The notes below the pieces were generated by a model. It was given only the letters and a program-made list of their open reading frames with translations. It ran no database searches and was not told the origin of the DNA. This document shows positions 40,313 to 52,535 of a DNA stretch of 64,000 bases, piece by piece. Both the position numbers and the translations under genes were made by a program. Origin of the DNA: Marsupella aquatica. Lineage: Eukaryota > Marchantiophyta. Location: NCBI GenBank assembly GCA_973895155.1, contig OZ316892.1:19964001-20028000 (forward strand), read 5' to 3'. Position 1 is the stretch's first letter. The number at the start of each line of letters is the position of its first letter.

Positions 40313-43300
40313 ATCATTATTGGGCCATGAATCTTAACAAACTACAATTGGACTGCATGGACACAGCTTGGACACTACAATTCCCCGTCTTTAACGGCTA
40401 GTCTTGAACATCTCAGTGACGAAAGTACCACGCTGAAGGAGGAGTTGTAGCGAAGAACATCGAAGGAAGGGAAGAAGAGCTCTGGTCGAATGTGCATTTT
40501 CTTTTGGAGGATGTGATCACCAAGTTAACCGGAGTCAGGTGGAGGCCCTATTAGATACTGAAAAGTTTACTGCAAAGGTGCTTTGCCAATAATTCCTGTC
40601 AGCCTACTCTTCCATTGGATCATTCAGCAGGAGCCATGCACATGAAGATCATATAGTTCTCATCAAGTCAGCTGGTGGTGGGGGATGTCAGGCGCACCCT
40701 TCACAAGATTGATAGGCGGTCAAATATTCTCAGGTTACTTCCGAGTCGTCAACTTAAGTTGTTACACCATTCAGTTCGGTCTGAATTTGGTACTCGTAAA
40801 TGACGCAGAGAGATGTAGCTTTTCATTCATTTCGATCGTCTGCATCAACAGAATCTGAACATTCGACAACTTGAATTGTTATCTGCTCCTCACTGTCGGT
40901 GGCGTCGTCGTCATCACTGATCAAAGTTGCGCTTACTCCAGCAACTGCTGGCACGTGATGCACCCACTTCAAGAGTGACTAACGAAGGACTGCTTTTAAA
41001 CTGAAGCGTCGTGTGGCAGCAACCTGTGAGAATTTGAACTCGAATTCAGGGATATAATTGAGGGCATCAATGAGTTGTCCACACCAATCGAGGACTATTA
41101 GTGAGCAACTTCTTGAGTATTACAAAACACTGTGGCTTAAAACAAAGTGGTGCTTGCAACTCGTATTTACTGAAGGTTTTAGCTTTTGAAGGCATTGGAC
41201 TCACGAGAAGGTTATTGCTGAAACCTTCAGCTTCAAACAGATTCGAAGTTCTTGAAATGAGTTCTAGGTGACATATTGATTGTATGAGCACTGGCCGTAC
41301 TGGCAGTGGCAGTGTGTAGCGCCACTTAGGTTGCACTTACGGTGGCACAATGATCCGCAGTACCTGTGTCTGTTGACACGGTCCTCCTGTTTCAAAGGAC
41401 ATGTGTCCTCCATCAAAGATCACGGTTTTAGTAATTATGAGATCCCCTAGGGTGAGTAGCAGGGGTCGTCAATTGCATTCATTCAACCCAGGATTTCATT
41501 ATATACCCCCAGAGCTTGTGAGAACGTTGATACTTTAAGCTACACTAATATGTGTAAAGCATTGCGACTGTGCTTTTACAGCCCCGAAGATGATGTTCAA
41601 TGTTTGCAAGAGAAGTGTTGGGAACCTTCGAGCTCAGGCACAGCCTTGCCTGTACCTACTGTAATTAGAATGAGGTGCTTCTGTATGTTGAGAGCTCTAA
41701 GGGCAAACCAGTCCTTACCTCCTGTAGTTTCTTCATGTAGTCGGCGAGGACTATTCTATTGATTAGGGAATCATTCTGATGTAGTGCCCCGTACACACTG
41801 GATGAATGAACTTACGTTCTTTTGAAATAGCATGACATCATAAATAGCTGGTGCCCAAACCTCAATAGTTTTTGGTGCTCCACTTTTGGATTTACGGAAG
41901 CTGTAATGTGTTCATATCGAATTGTATGGCACTTTAGGTAGCGGCATCGTAATTGTACCCCCGTCCTGTATATCACCGTGGACACTGCTAGTTTTTTTTT
42001 AATCATTTTCTGAAAGTGGGTTGCGAGCAAGTGATAACATTTTCAATCCCTCGACGAAATCAAGTCCGATGTGGGGGAAAATAAATGGATGACCAAGATT
42101 TGTAACTTTTACATTCTATATTTCGAAATACTATACTCGATTCATTTCTACCTATTCGATGGCCTGTTGTCTTGGAGGTGGCGGTCATCTTTCCAGGTTT
42201 CTTTATAAATTCAGTGGTATAATACATGGGCAGTAGTGGAGACATACTCACTCTTCACATCATTAAAATTGGTGAGGCATGTTGAGTGGTAATTATTTAG
42301 CCTTATGTAGAGCACTCCCACTCAGCAGCCATAGGGAATCCTGGAAATCGACTGGGCATGTAAGAGTTGGGCCACTCAGATCAGCTACACAATGACAGAC
42401 CTAACTGGAGTGTTATGGGAGAAAATTTACGTTCACAACCTGAGGAGTGTTTGCCTTACTTGCCATTACTGTTACTAGAGTTTCATAATCTAGTTTCCCT
42501 ATACTATGAAACCAGTGCTCCCAATCGAGCCCGGGGCACTAAAATTCAGGCTTGCAGGGGTGGAGGCAGAAATTCACCTCGCACTTGCCATACCCAAAAG
42601 ATTCCTAAGCACTTGCCAAATTCTGTTTCGAGCATGGCTGTGTGTCGATACCAAAAGTACCGCCCATGTCCTGCCAAAATGCACCAATGTTCACAGTTGA
42701 GTCAATTGTCAGCTGCTAGACATAGATCCTACCATACTCTCCTTGCCATCCGCACTTGATGTGCTTCATTCTAGTACTAACTAAGTTCCACCTGTGCAAG
42801 GTCGCAACGAAGATCTGGGTGAGGCCCAAAGTCACGCCCTTATTTGGCTTGTTAGAGTAGCGTGTCGGGAAAGCGGTGCAGATGCTCTAAGGACACTGTC
42901 TGTCGTAGTATCGTCCATGTTTGTTTTGCAGAACAATTAGGATAGGTTCAACTTTTGAAGCTATTTTGTTTGCCAAGTTATACCCTCAAGAATAGCTCAT
43001 GACTTTTGCTTCTGGCAAGGATTTCTTTGTGTTATCCAAATGTGAAGGATATACCATGGGAGCACCTTTCTCTTCATTTCGATAATGGACAGTTTAAGTG
43101 AGACAAACCATCCCAAGATCACTAACTGTGGTGTGCACATTAGTGTAGTAGTGGACCCGTACTAATATTGGATTAGGACAATTAGCATAGGCCAGAGTGC
43201 ATGGCTGGGAAGTCAAATTGCCCCCCATAACATGAAGGTACAAACGAGGGAGTATATTCTCAGAATGCTATAGAGTAGGTGGCCTATGCTGAAGAAAGTA

Positions 43301-43489
43301 CAGAGTGGTTCTTTAGAGCATTTTCACCGGTGGTCGGTACCTGTATGATCTGATCTGCTCCCTCCCGGACACATGAATCACGCAACGTCATGGAATGCTT
43401 GATAAGATCATTCTGTGCTTGAATACTGTACAGTGAGGAAGCCAAGCAACGCAATGCAAAGCAAATTGAATTGCATTATCAGGTGAGCT
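40313..43489. other. Intergenic DNA, no gene recognised
   Basis: The first few hundred bp should be the 3' UTR of the CWC27-type gene. No A-tract marking a retrogene end was seen. The remaining frames are short and resemble no family I know. Confidence 0.5.
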
Positions 43490-43807
43490 ATGGCGCTCGC
43501 CGTTTTCTGGAGCACGAGCTGCTTCTCGTCACCACTTCTGTCCGGAGGGTCTTCTTCTTCTTCTTGTGGGCTCTTGCACCGATCATTCCATTTGCAGCAT
43601 TCCGGAAGTAGCAGCAGAAGGAGGACGAGGAGGAGTTCAGGAATAATTGCTCCCATGGACTCTGGTGGCGAAGCCATTCTCACTTCTAAGCGCCAGTTGG
43701 GATGGGGCTCTTTCCGATGCCCCCCTCTTTCTTCGTCGAGGTTCGTCTCAACCAGTCCATGTGTTCCTGATTTTCTCCGTAACCTTCCTTGTCTGTACTA
43801 TTCATAG
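43490..43807 (+). CDS. Possible first exon encoding a plastid-transit-like N-terminus
   Basis: The frame from the ATG at 43490 is very rich in Ser and Arg with few acidic residues (SSSSSCGLLHRSFHLQHSGS, SRRRTRRSSG), like a chloroplast transit peptide. It lies 1.1 kb upstream of the pfkB kinase on the same strand. A join from a donor near 43740 (GTTCGT) to an acceptor just before 44614 could add it to the kinase in frame. That is conjecture. It might also be an unrelated short gene or chance. Confidence 0.25.
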   Translation: MALAVFWSTSCFSSPLLSGGSSSSSCGLLHRSFHLQHSGSSSRRRTRRSSGIIAPMDSGGEAILTSKRQLGWGSFRCPPLSSSRFVSTSPCVPDFLRNLPCLYYS

Positions 43808-44620
43808 CTAAATGCGCTTCCCGAGGAGGTCAATTCTTGGTCTTACTCTTTGTCTGGGGGATTCATCTTCGATTCTTGCTGCCCAGACCCTCGTCTCCAT
43901 GCCAGTCGAGTCGTTGTGGTAGCGGACCACCTGAAGACTCATTCGTGTTTCGGAAGCCCCCCTCTCATCACAATTCCAAATGGGTATTTGGCAGTCCAAT
44001 TGCTCTGGTTCTCCGACTGGTTCGTCGTGAGCTCATGAAGAACCTCTTTCAATTTTTATCTACCCGATGAACGTGAATGGCATTCACTGGGATTCAATGC
44101 CTCTTGACAAACCATTTGATTGTCTCTAATTCTGTACTAGTCCGATTATGTCTCCAATTTCTGTATAATGAATTAAGCATGAGTACGATAAATTTGATAA
44201 GAGACAAATGGTTGAGTGCATGCTATAGCTAAAATTCATCGCCTTTGAAAACTCTCATGCGCAAAGGAGTTGAGAGCAAAACTTGATGTAGAAATAAAGT
44301 AAAAAATCTGTAGTCGGGCTTGGTGGCTAAATTTGGAAGGACAAGCAGCCCAGCGCCAACAATGTAGTATCGTAGCCATTCTTTTGGGGGGCGCCCAAAA
44401 GCCCTTGCGCTCTGTGCTCGCGTTCAAGATGAGGTAGAGTTAAAAAAATTATACGTCTACTGCACTCATACCGTATCTGATTTTTGGGTCAACAAAGTGG
44501 GATTCCACGGTCGACCCCTGATGATCGTTTGCTGTTTCCTATCCTGCCATTTCGCAAATTTTCTTGCTGACCATTTTTCGTAGTCCGGACTCATAGTTTT
44601 TCATCTTCTGCAGTGTGGTA

Positions 44621-47600
44621 ATGGCTTCTACAGATTCAGCAGACCGTGTGCCAGATGTGGATTTGAAAACCGATGATGTCAGCGCCCTTAAACTGCCTCC
44701 TTTGCCAGACAAGCAGGTTTTGGTAAGAACTTTCACTACTCCAGCGGTTGTCCCAGAGAGAAGGTCTTTGAACTGGGAATTCTCCAAAGTTTGCTGTTCT
44801 GGGGTGTTAGTGCTATTGTTGTAAACCGACCTCTGTGACATTGTCAGGTGGGAGTGGGCACAGTAGGACTGGACTTTCTTGCGAGGGTGGCATCCTTCCC
44901 TGACCCAGATGAAAAAATCCGCACCTTGGACGCTTTGGTAAGATGAATTCTCTGACTTTTTAAAGCTAAATAGATAGCATTGACGTAAATAGTAAGCTGT
45001 TGTTGAACAAAATATGATACTCCTAATTATTTTCCCTGTTACTCTTTCAAATATTGTTTGATAAGAGACTATAATGACTTGTTATAAATTTCATATTAGA
45101 GACAATTTATGGATACAGGCCCAGGGAGGTGGAAATGTTGGCAATGCCTTGACTGCTGCAGCACGATTAGGTCTAAGACCTAGAATATTCTCTAAGGTAC
45201 AGTAAAGAACTGTGAGTTCCTATTTAAAGAAATATAAATTCCTTGTCTTAGAGTTTTTCTGCCTGGTGGTTTAGCAGTATGATGCGGAAGCGTCCAGTTG
45301 CAGTTTTCCACAGTTACTAGCTACTTTGTTTCTTTTCCCGTCAGTCACAGGATTTTATATGAATGTGCCGTATTCTGAAAGACCCCTTCGTTCGCTTGGC
45401 TGGTCTAGTCAGCCTGCTCCCAAATTGCATTTGTTTGTACTGTCCCAATCAAGAGCGTTGATTACCTCCAATTGTAGATTCACATGAGCTCTTACTTGCA
45501 TCATTCGCGCTGTAGCTGGCAAACGACTCTGCTGGAATTGGAATTTGTAAGGAGTTGGAGTCTAATGGAGTTGATGTATCTCATATTGCGGTAAGAAGTG
45601 TCGCTTCATCTTAAAATGGTGTAGCCCCCTTATGCTCAGAATACTTTTTTATTTTGATTAAATTTGGCCCAGGGTTCTTTCTTTTACAGATTTCGTTCTT
45701 CGTGTAATAAAATTCTTCCCTGTTTTCTTGGTACTACTTTGGAATTTTCCATCCAGATTGTACACATAGGCCTCTTTCAAAGTGACTGAAGGTTCTGAAT
45801 TTCACGCATCTCACGGAAATGAGTAGTATAAACAATTTTCCTATCATACATAGCACAATCTTGCCTTCGAAGTTGTCGGTTTGAGGGCTGACATTGTCCT
45901 AACTGATCAATCTGCTGAAGGGTCACCGTGGCGGTTGCTTCTTTTTGTCGCTTGCATTCTAAAAAGGGTTGTGCTAATTGGCTTAATACTGCACTGGATT
46001 CGTCATGATTGGCAGTGCAGATAGCTGAAGAAGGTGTCTCTCCCTTCACATATATCATCGTTGATAAGGAGACGTAAGAATGCCTGTGCGACTGACACAG
46101 CTATCATGTTCAAGTCTTCTAGGAATTGGAAATGCTCGCTTGTGGGTTAGAATGGCCGAACCTCCATGGTCAACAGCATGTTCCCATAGTAATACGAAAT
46201 ATCATTCTGCAACCTGTAAATCAGAATATATGTATTGGTCATATATAATGGGTCATGTTAAGCAATCGAATTTGGGGTTTGGGAAAAAGAACCTTGTACG
46301 GCAGGTGGAGTTTATCTTTCTGCTTCTACTTCACTACAGTAGCCAACGATGCTTTCAAGTTGTTACTGGGCTGAACATACTGGCAAAGTAATGGTACCAT
46401 GGTCCATAGACCTCAATGTTGACTTCTAATCCTGTTCATGGGTTGACACTTTATTGCAGGAAAACCAGAACATGCATACATACTCCTGGACACCCCCCTT
46501 TGGAACCAAAAGAGCTTACTACTTCAACTATTTCCTCTTTTTTAAACGGGGCAGATTTGCTGTACTTCGATGGACGTATTCCTGAGGCGACGTTGCTAAT
46601 AGCAGAGGAGGTAGTACTTTTCAACTTGAATTAAAGTATTTTTGCCTTTTAGCCTTTCATTCGGCAATTTTGCTATCATTTGTGCTTTTACTACTTTCTA
46701 CGTGACAGTCATACAGCCTCTCCAGGCATTTATCGTAGAGTGATCACCGAAGGGGTCTACTTAATAGAAAATTAGAAAAGGAAAGTTTGCAACTGGATTC
46801 ATCCGGTTTTCTTGTTCAGGCAAGAAGGCGACAATTGCCAATTATTGTCGATGCCGAAAGGAAGAGGGACAAACTGGACGAGATTCTTACCTTCGCAGAC
46901 TACCTTGTCTGCTCTGCAAAATTTCCTCAGGTTGGAACACCTCAAGCACTTCGTTCAGTGGGCATCTTGTTACTCTGGTATTCTCAAACTCTCCTTTATA
47001 TCTTTAGATGCTGGTTGGACTGCATGCCCCCAGCAGCCACCCGGATCTGTTTCGTCTAATAGTTGAATTGTGGTATGACAGGTGTGGACAGAGGCTCCAA
47101 CTCTTGCAGAGGCTCTGGTTAGCTTAGCTGTACAATTGCCTCGCTTGAGGTTCATAATAGTCACTCAAGGGTCGGACGGTTGTGTGATGCTCGAACGGAG
47201 CCCTTCAGGTAATCACTCGGTGCTGTCTTGCACCGTTTACAATCAGCAGGTCTATGAAACTAGGACTGTCTTCCCACGTCGTCTTCTAATCTCAAACGAA
47301 ATAACAACTTGAGATCTTTACAGAAAGTTCGATCCACTTGCGGAGTTCAACCGCTTCTTTCAGAATTCCGGCTTAAGTCTCTGGGTAGTCCTGTGTCATG
47401 TCTTACACCACTTCGGGGCCCATTCTTTAGTCATTTCCTCATAAGCTGCTCTGAGATGGCAACCTCCAGACCGAGTGGATTCGCAAGCATTCAAGTCCTC
47501 CCTACCTGATTCTCAAACTTGCTCTTCGTGTTTGTTGTCAGAGGCACTTGACATCTTGGATCCCAACTCTACATTATTGTCGTTGAAAACTGAAGCTGAA

Positions 47601-48672
47601 CAAGATCGCAACTCAAAGCCTGTGGTCTTTTCATCAAAGGTGATTTCAGAAGTTCTCTGTTGTGATGGAGATCGTCGTTGTATCTGGCAGAGTAACAAAC
47701 ATATGTGGCAGGAACCTTCCATTTATCTTTTTGCTTTGTTTTTCAAACGATTTGCATTTGGGCCAAATTCAAAAGTAAGAGAAGGAGAGCTTGTGAGAGT
47801 CGGATACATTATATTCATTGTTGCTGAAGTTTTTGAGCCAGGAAACCAGCTGGCATAAAAGAAGATCAAAGGTACTGTAGATCAAGAAGTTACAAGTTGT
47901 TCTTTAGACTTTTAGTGAAGGTTAATTATAGGAAACCATGGCTCTCAAGCTTTGTGATTCTTGGTTTATTCAGGTTGGTGTGCTAGAAGGCTCCAGCATT
48001 GAGAAAAGTTCAAATGAGGCTGTTGTGGGAAGACTGTTAGTCGGGACTGCAGCTACCCTGACATCAGCAGAAGTGGTGGACACCACAGGAGCAGGAGATG
48101 CTTTCATTGGGGGTATCACATACGGTATTGGGATCCTTAACTCAGTCTGAACCTTTTGTTACATAATCGTGAGAAAGTCTGAATTTGTGCCTACCTATTT
48201 TGCTGACTCCCTTCATAAGGTTGACTCTTTCAATGATGCGGGATTTTTTTGTGAACTTTGTGTTGTAAGTAAAAGTGGTCGATATTCTAGACGAAGACTG
48301 TCTTCAGCGATTAAAATTTGAGTCCCGAACAGTCTCCGCTCTGTTGACGAAGTGGTCAATGTCTGTTATACATGCGATTCAGGTATCTTAGCAGGCTTCA
48401 CTCCAGAGAAGATGCTACCGCTTGGAGCCACGGTGGTAAGTATTGCCCATTGCAAGATGGGAAGCAACTAGAGATTCTAAGAGTCCGAAGAAATGATTTA
48501 CAATTCGACAAGTGAAACTCTATTAGCATTTGTGCCAGTAATAACATTTAATTGACAGATTTCCTAATTTTACTGTGATTTTCTTGTGTAGGCTGCTGCC
48601 AAATGTCAAGCGTTGGGTGCCCGCACAGGGCTACCACTAAGGAGCGATCCAAGGTTGCTTCAGCTGCTATGA
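44621..48672 (+). CDS. pfkB-family carbohydrate kinase (ribokinase-like), 12 exons
   Basis: ATP-dependent sugar kinase of the PfkB/ribokinase fold; the sugar cannot be named from sequence. Exons: 44621-44722, 44848-44937, 45119-45196, 45516-45590, 46021-46073, 46460-46610, 46820-46930, 47082-47208, 47542-47639, 47974-48124, 48383-48435, 48592-48672. They give 389 residues, GT-AG throughout, frame kept. VGVGTVGLDFLARVASFPDP at the start and signature 1, QGGGNVGNALTAAARLG (66-82), fit a plant kinase group. RTCIHTPGHPPLEP and PIIVDAERKRDKLDEIL follow. Signature 2, DTTGAGDAFIGGI, is at 331-343 with the catalytic Asp at 337. The end is AKCQALGARTGLPLRSDPRL. The first codons MASTDSADRV show no clear targeting signal. 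Exon 9 (SEALDILDPNS...) is the least conserved-looking part. Confidence 0.95.
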
Positions 48673-51600
48673 ATAGGAATGTAGGATCAATGGCTACAGA
48701 AACCACAGGACCACATTTTGTTTTCAACAAACCCAGCTAACGTCAATCGCATGTCAGTTATGTTCTACAAAACGAGTTCTGAAATGATGCCAGAAACACG
48801 GACATCAGGCCTGTAGGTTGCTTCAAATGAGCTGGAATGTGTAGATCTTCTTCGATTGCTGAACCCACTAAACATATACAGCAAACCGGCCTTCTCTGGT
48901 GCCTCTGTGTCCGTTTTCTGCATTTATCTGATGTTTAGCTTGGGCAAACTGGATCAAAGCATTCTGGTGTTCTTGAAGACATCTGAATTTCCTCGCAAGG
49001 TTTTGGCATATTCCCTGTGTGAATCCGGAAATTTGTTACGCAGTTAACTGTAGCACTTGTAATCTTGATTGATGGAGCAAGCATTCCTATTTGTTGCAAA
49101 CAGACAAGACACATTTGCTCTAAGACAATAGGTTTTGGCACATTCCCTATTTTCTTCAATGAACATGGAATCAGTACATGCAAATTCCAGTAAAGGGTCC
49201 ATTACTGCGCTACATGTGAGTTGGAGTGGATTTCAAATTATTCAGTTTGCTGACCGTTAACCAAAAGCAGTCCAGAACAGTGATGTTGGAAGTGATGGTG
49301 TTACATTGTATATTCAAAGGAGCTTCTGTACACAAGTGACAATCAGGTATCTGATTACGTTATGTCCACTTTACCCACCATAGCTTGCTTGACAAAAGTG
49401 ATGCTCTCATCGACCAAGCGGGTGAACCATGCAACCCCCTTGGACCATGACACATTTTACATGTCAAGTTTTGAAATGCAAAGTTTGACCTTCAATATCT
49501 GCCGTTCTATCCAGGGCAATTGGCTCTTCTTGGGCCTGTTAATAGACTCTTGGAAACATCTTTCCTATGAGTCTAATGAAATCAAGTTTCACGGAGAATT
49601 GAGAAACCTACAAAGTTTTCAAAGATTGCTGAATTGATTTCTTGCCACATGTGAAATCTGTACTATGTGAGCAGAAAGAGGCTATGGTGCAATCCATCTG
49701 GGAAGCGTAAATCTATACGTTAGTTCGTCAAATGTGGAGGTATGTCAGGGTATATATATATATATATACGTCCTATCACCTACCAACCCTTGTTGATCAA
49801 ACAGGGCCGTGGGCAAAGCCATGTGATAACAACAGGCTCAACTAATATTTTAGAGTTGACATAGTTTTGACATTACATTCTAACCACACATTCAGGCTAT
49901 TTTTGGGCCCAATCACAATACTGAACTAATGTTCACCCAATATTTGGTCCGAAGACCCACTTGAGCAGAATCTGTAGTGTTAGGCCGACCACTGATATAG
50001 AGGACCAGGCCTAATGGTTGTTTTGTTGTACGAGAAGGTTTGCAAGCTTTTGAAGAAATCTATCATTTATCCTTCTTTTGCTTTGTATCATACTCTAGCT
50101 AAAGTTCTCCTCTGGCCAACTGACCCCTTTTTCTTTCTCACTTGAAGCCCTGTTGTCAGCTAGTACTGGCTCCAAATATGGGAAAATCTATTAGGGGTCT
50201 TAGAGGCACTGTAGGCTTTTGATCTAGCCCTGAATCTCAAATGCTGGGTAAGGGGTGGTGGAAGCAATGTAGGCTTTTTATCTAGCCCTGGCTCCAAATA
50301 TGAAGAGTTTGTGATTATGAGGGAGTTTCAAACCTAAAAATATTTGGTTCACTGACACTCCTTGCCTTATGGGTGATTAGTAACTGCATGGCCAAGACCA
50401 AAAATGGTTGTGGCGGAAACGAAAACCACCTCTCCCTAAAGATTTGTCATTGGGGCCCCAAGAGGCATGACTTTGAGGTAGTTCACTTGAGTAGAGACTA
50501 ATAGGTCTTGGGTTCAAGTGTTGTGAGCTGACTCTTCCCAACTATTGTGACTAACTTTTCCCTTTCTGTGGGGTTTCACAGATTTTCCTTAAAAAAAAAT
50601 TGAAAAAATGAAGAAAAAAAAATTTGTCGTTGGGTCCTTGGTCATTCCTGGCATGCAAAGGCCCACTAGAAGTGGAATTTTCTATTGAGCCCCACTCCAA
50701 AATCTTTTGTCAAGAAACCAAAAAGCTACTACTGAGTGTCTCACCACTCTTCCTACCTGACGAGGGTCTTTACCACATTCTGAAAAGGTTTAAACTACAC
50801 AATTTGACATTTACTTTAGATGTAAAGGATGTCACAGACCGTCCATGGGTGCTTCTTTTTGCGTTTAATACCCTTTCACGTTGCATAGTTGGGTGATTCT
50901 TGAATAGAACGCACAATCCAGATATAGATCGGGGTATTATAATGATCTCTACTCTTACTAAAATATTCGTTTTCTTAGGCACCTTAAGCGTGTTAAGGTA
51001 TGGAATAATGCTCTCCCATGACTAGAGCTCAAGACCTCAAATCGAGATTCTTCGATATTCGAGGCGTTATGGCCCATAATGCCGCAATTACCGTAATACA
51101 CACAAATAATTAAACCCTGATAGTCTCAATCTCGATAGTCTCTCGACCCGAGCGTCCGACGGCCAGCGGCGGCACGGGGCGTAGCTACGGGAGTCGCCAA
51201 GTTAGAAAGACAGCTAGAGCTTCGCTGCCTTGGAACGCGCGCCTACTGCCTAGTATAGAGATGGGCAGACCCGCCCCTAACTCAGCCACCCCTACAGTCA
51301 TGCTGCGGAGGCGCTCCTAGACGCGCGGTAGCCGTCGCATGAACTGATTGACGCCACGATGAGCCGATGAGGAGTGTCAAGTGTAAACGGCGGTGGCGCG
51401 GTGCCCTGCGGTCGTGAAGGGGCCAGATCTGGAGCGTCGAAAAGGACGAACAGAGATCAGGAGCGTTGATAGCGGTCCCCTGCGTTAAGTGGCGTGGCCG
51501 TCATTTTGCAGGCCGGGTCCGGAGCCCAATGAATGGGAGCGCGGATACAGGGGGCCGTCGAGGGGTTTGACTGGATTAAATGATTAATAGGGGTCGCGAT

Positions 51601-52521
51601 TCCCGAAATAGGTATTTTATTCTAGACTGCAGGCTGCCATAATGCGGCAATCATTCTGTCAGAAAGGACATGGCATCCCTGTCCGGTCGTCCACTACGTT
51701 AGTAGACAACTTCTATAAGGTTCTCACGCCGGTCGTCTACTACCTGAATAGACCACTCTACGGGGTTCTCACGTAGGGTAATTTTTAATGTTTTCTCTGG
51801 TTCGATGGCATATATAATGTTGGAGAAGGTATTAGGAATATTCCCTATCCAATTTGGTAGACCAATTCAATGACATAATTATATCAGTGTCATAGTTTGA
51901 TGGTGAGTATTATTGTTGAGAAGATGCGAAGAATGTTTAATTTGGTAGACTACTGTAGTTTATTATAAGCCAGGAAACAAGAATATCAAACCTGGAGACT
52001 GGACATTTGGGGGTGAAAGATGCAGTTAAAAGTAATGAAAAGTGAAGGAAAAGAGCACAAGAGGACCAAAGAAACCCCACAAGTCCAGAGAGAGCCACTA
52101 ATTTGTGACCGATAAATTTTAAAGAGAGGTGTCATATTCTGGCTAATGCGGTGTCTGGCTAGGAAAGAACCTGAGGGTTACTAACGGGAACATAAAAAGT
52201 ATATGCAGCACTAGAGATGGCTTTAGATATTCACTGTTCACTAATAGGGCAGAGGCTCTTTCTGGCCTCTGGATAAACTCTTTTCGGTGACTACTGTACT
52301 CCGTAGGGCTTTAGATACTCTTGCGCTTTTTGGCTCTTGGTTTTGTTGGGGTTTTTCTTTGTGCTTTCGTGTCATGGGGCATCTCCTCTGTTTGCTCCCT
52401 TCAGTGGGTCTCTTGTCATTGGGGTCCTGTCTCCCTATTTCACCCTTATTGCTCTTTAGTAGGGTTGTATAAAAGTCCAGTGAATTTTAGTCAAAAGTGA
52501 AGAAGATTCGACAAGTGAAAT
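48673..52521. other. Intergenic DNA, no gene recognised
   Basis: Includes a (TA)8-9 microsatellite at about 49753-49770. An A-rich run at 50590-50620 may end a retroposed fragment. 51130-51560 is GC-rich with scattered stops in all frames. An imperfect doubling CCGGTCGTC-ACTAC ... GGTTCTCACG lies at 51682-51776. T-rich sequence at 52280-52480 resembles a retroelement 3' end. Confidence 0.45.
51682..51776 (+). repeat. Imperfect 46-bp tandem duplication
   Basis: Two units, each opening with CCGGTCGTC and closing with GGTTCTCACG. The opening shares TCCGGTCGTCC with the copia LTR, too short to claim common origin. Confidence 0.6.
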
Positions 52522-52535
52522 TTGATGAGTTTTTA

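Noticed and set aside
46080-47509. Frames of 70-130 codons inside the pfkB gene
   Set aside because: They run through introns or extend true exons past their donors; the exon model accounts for the coding parts.
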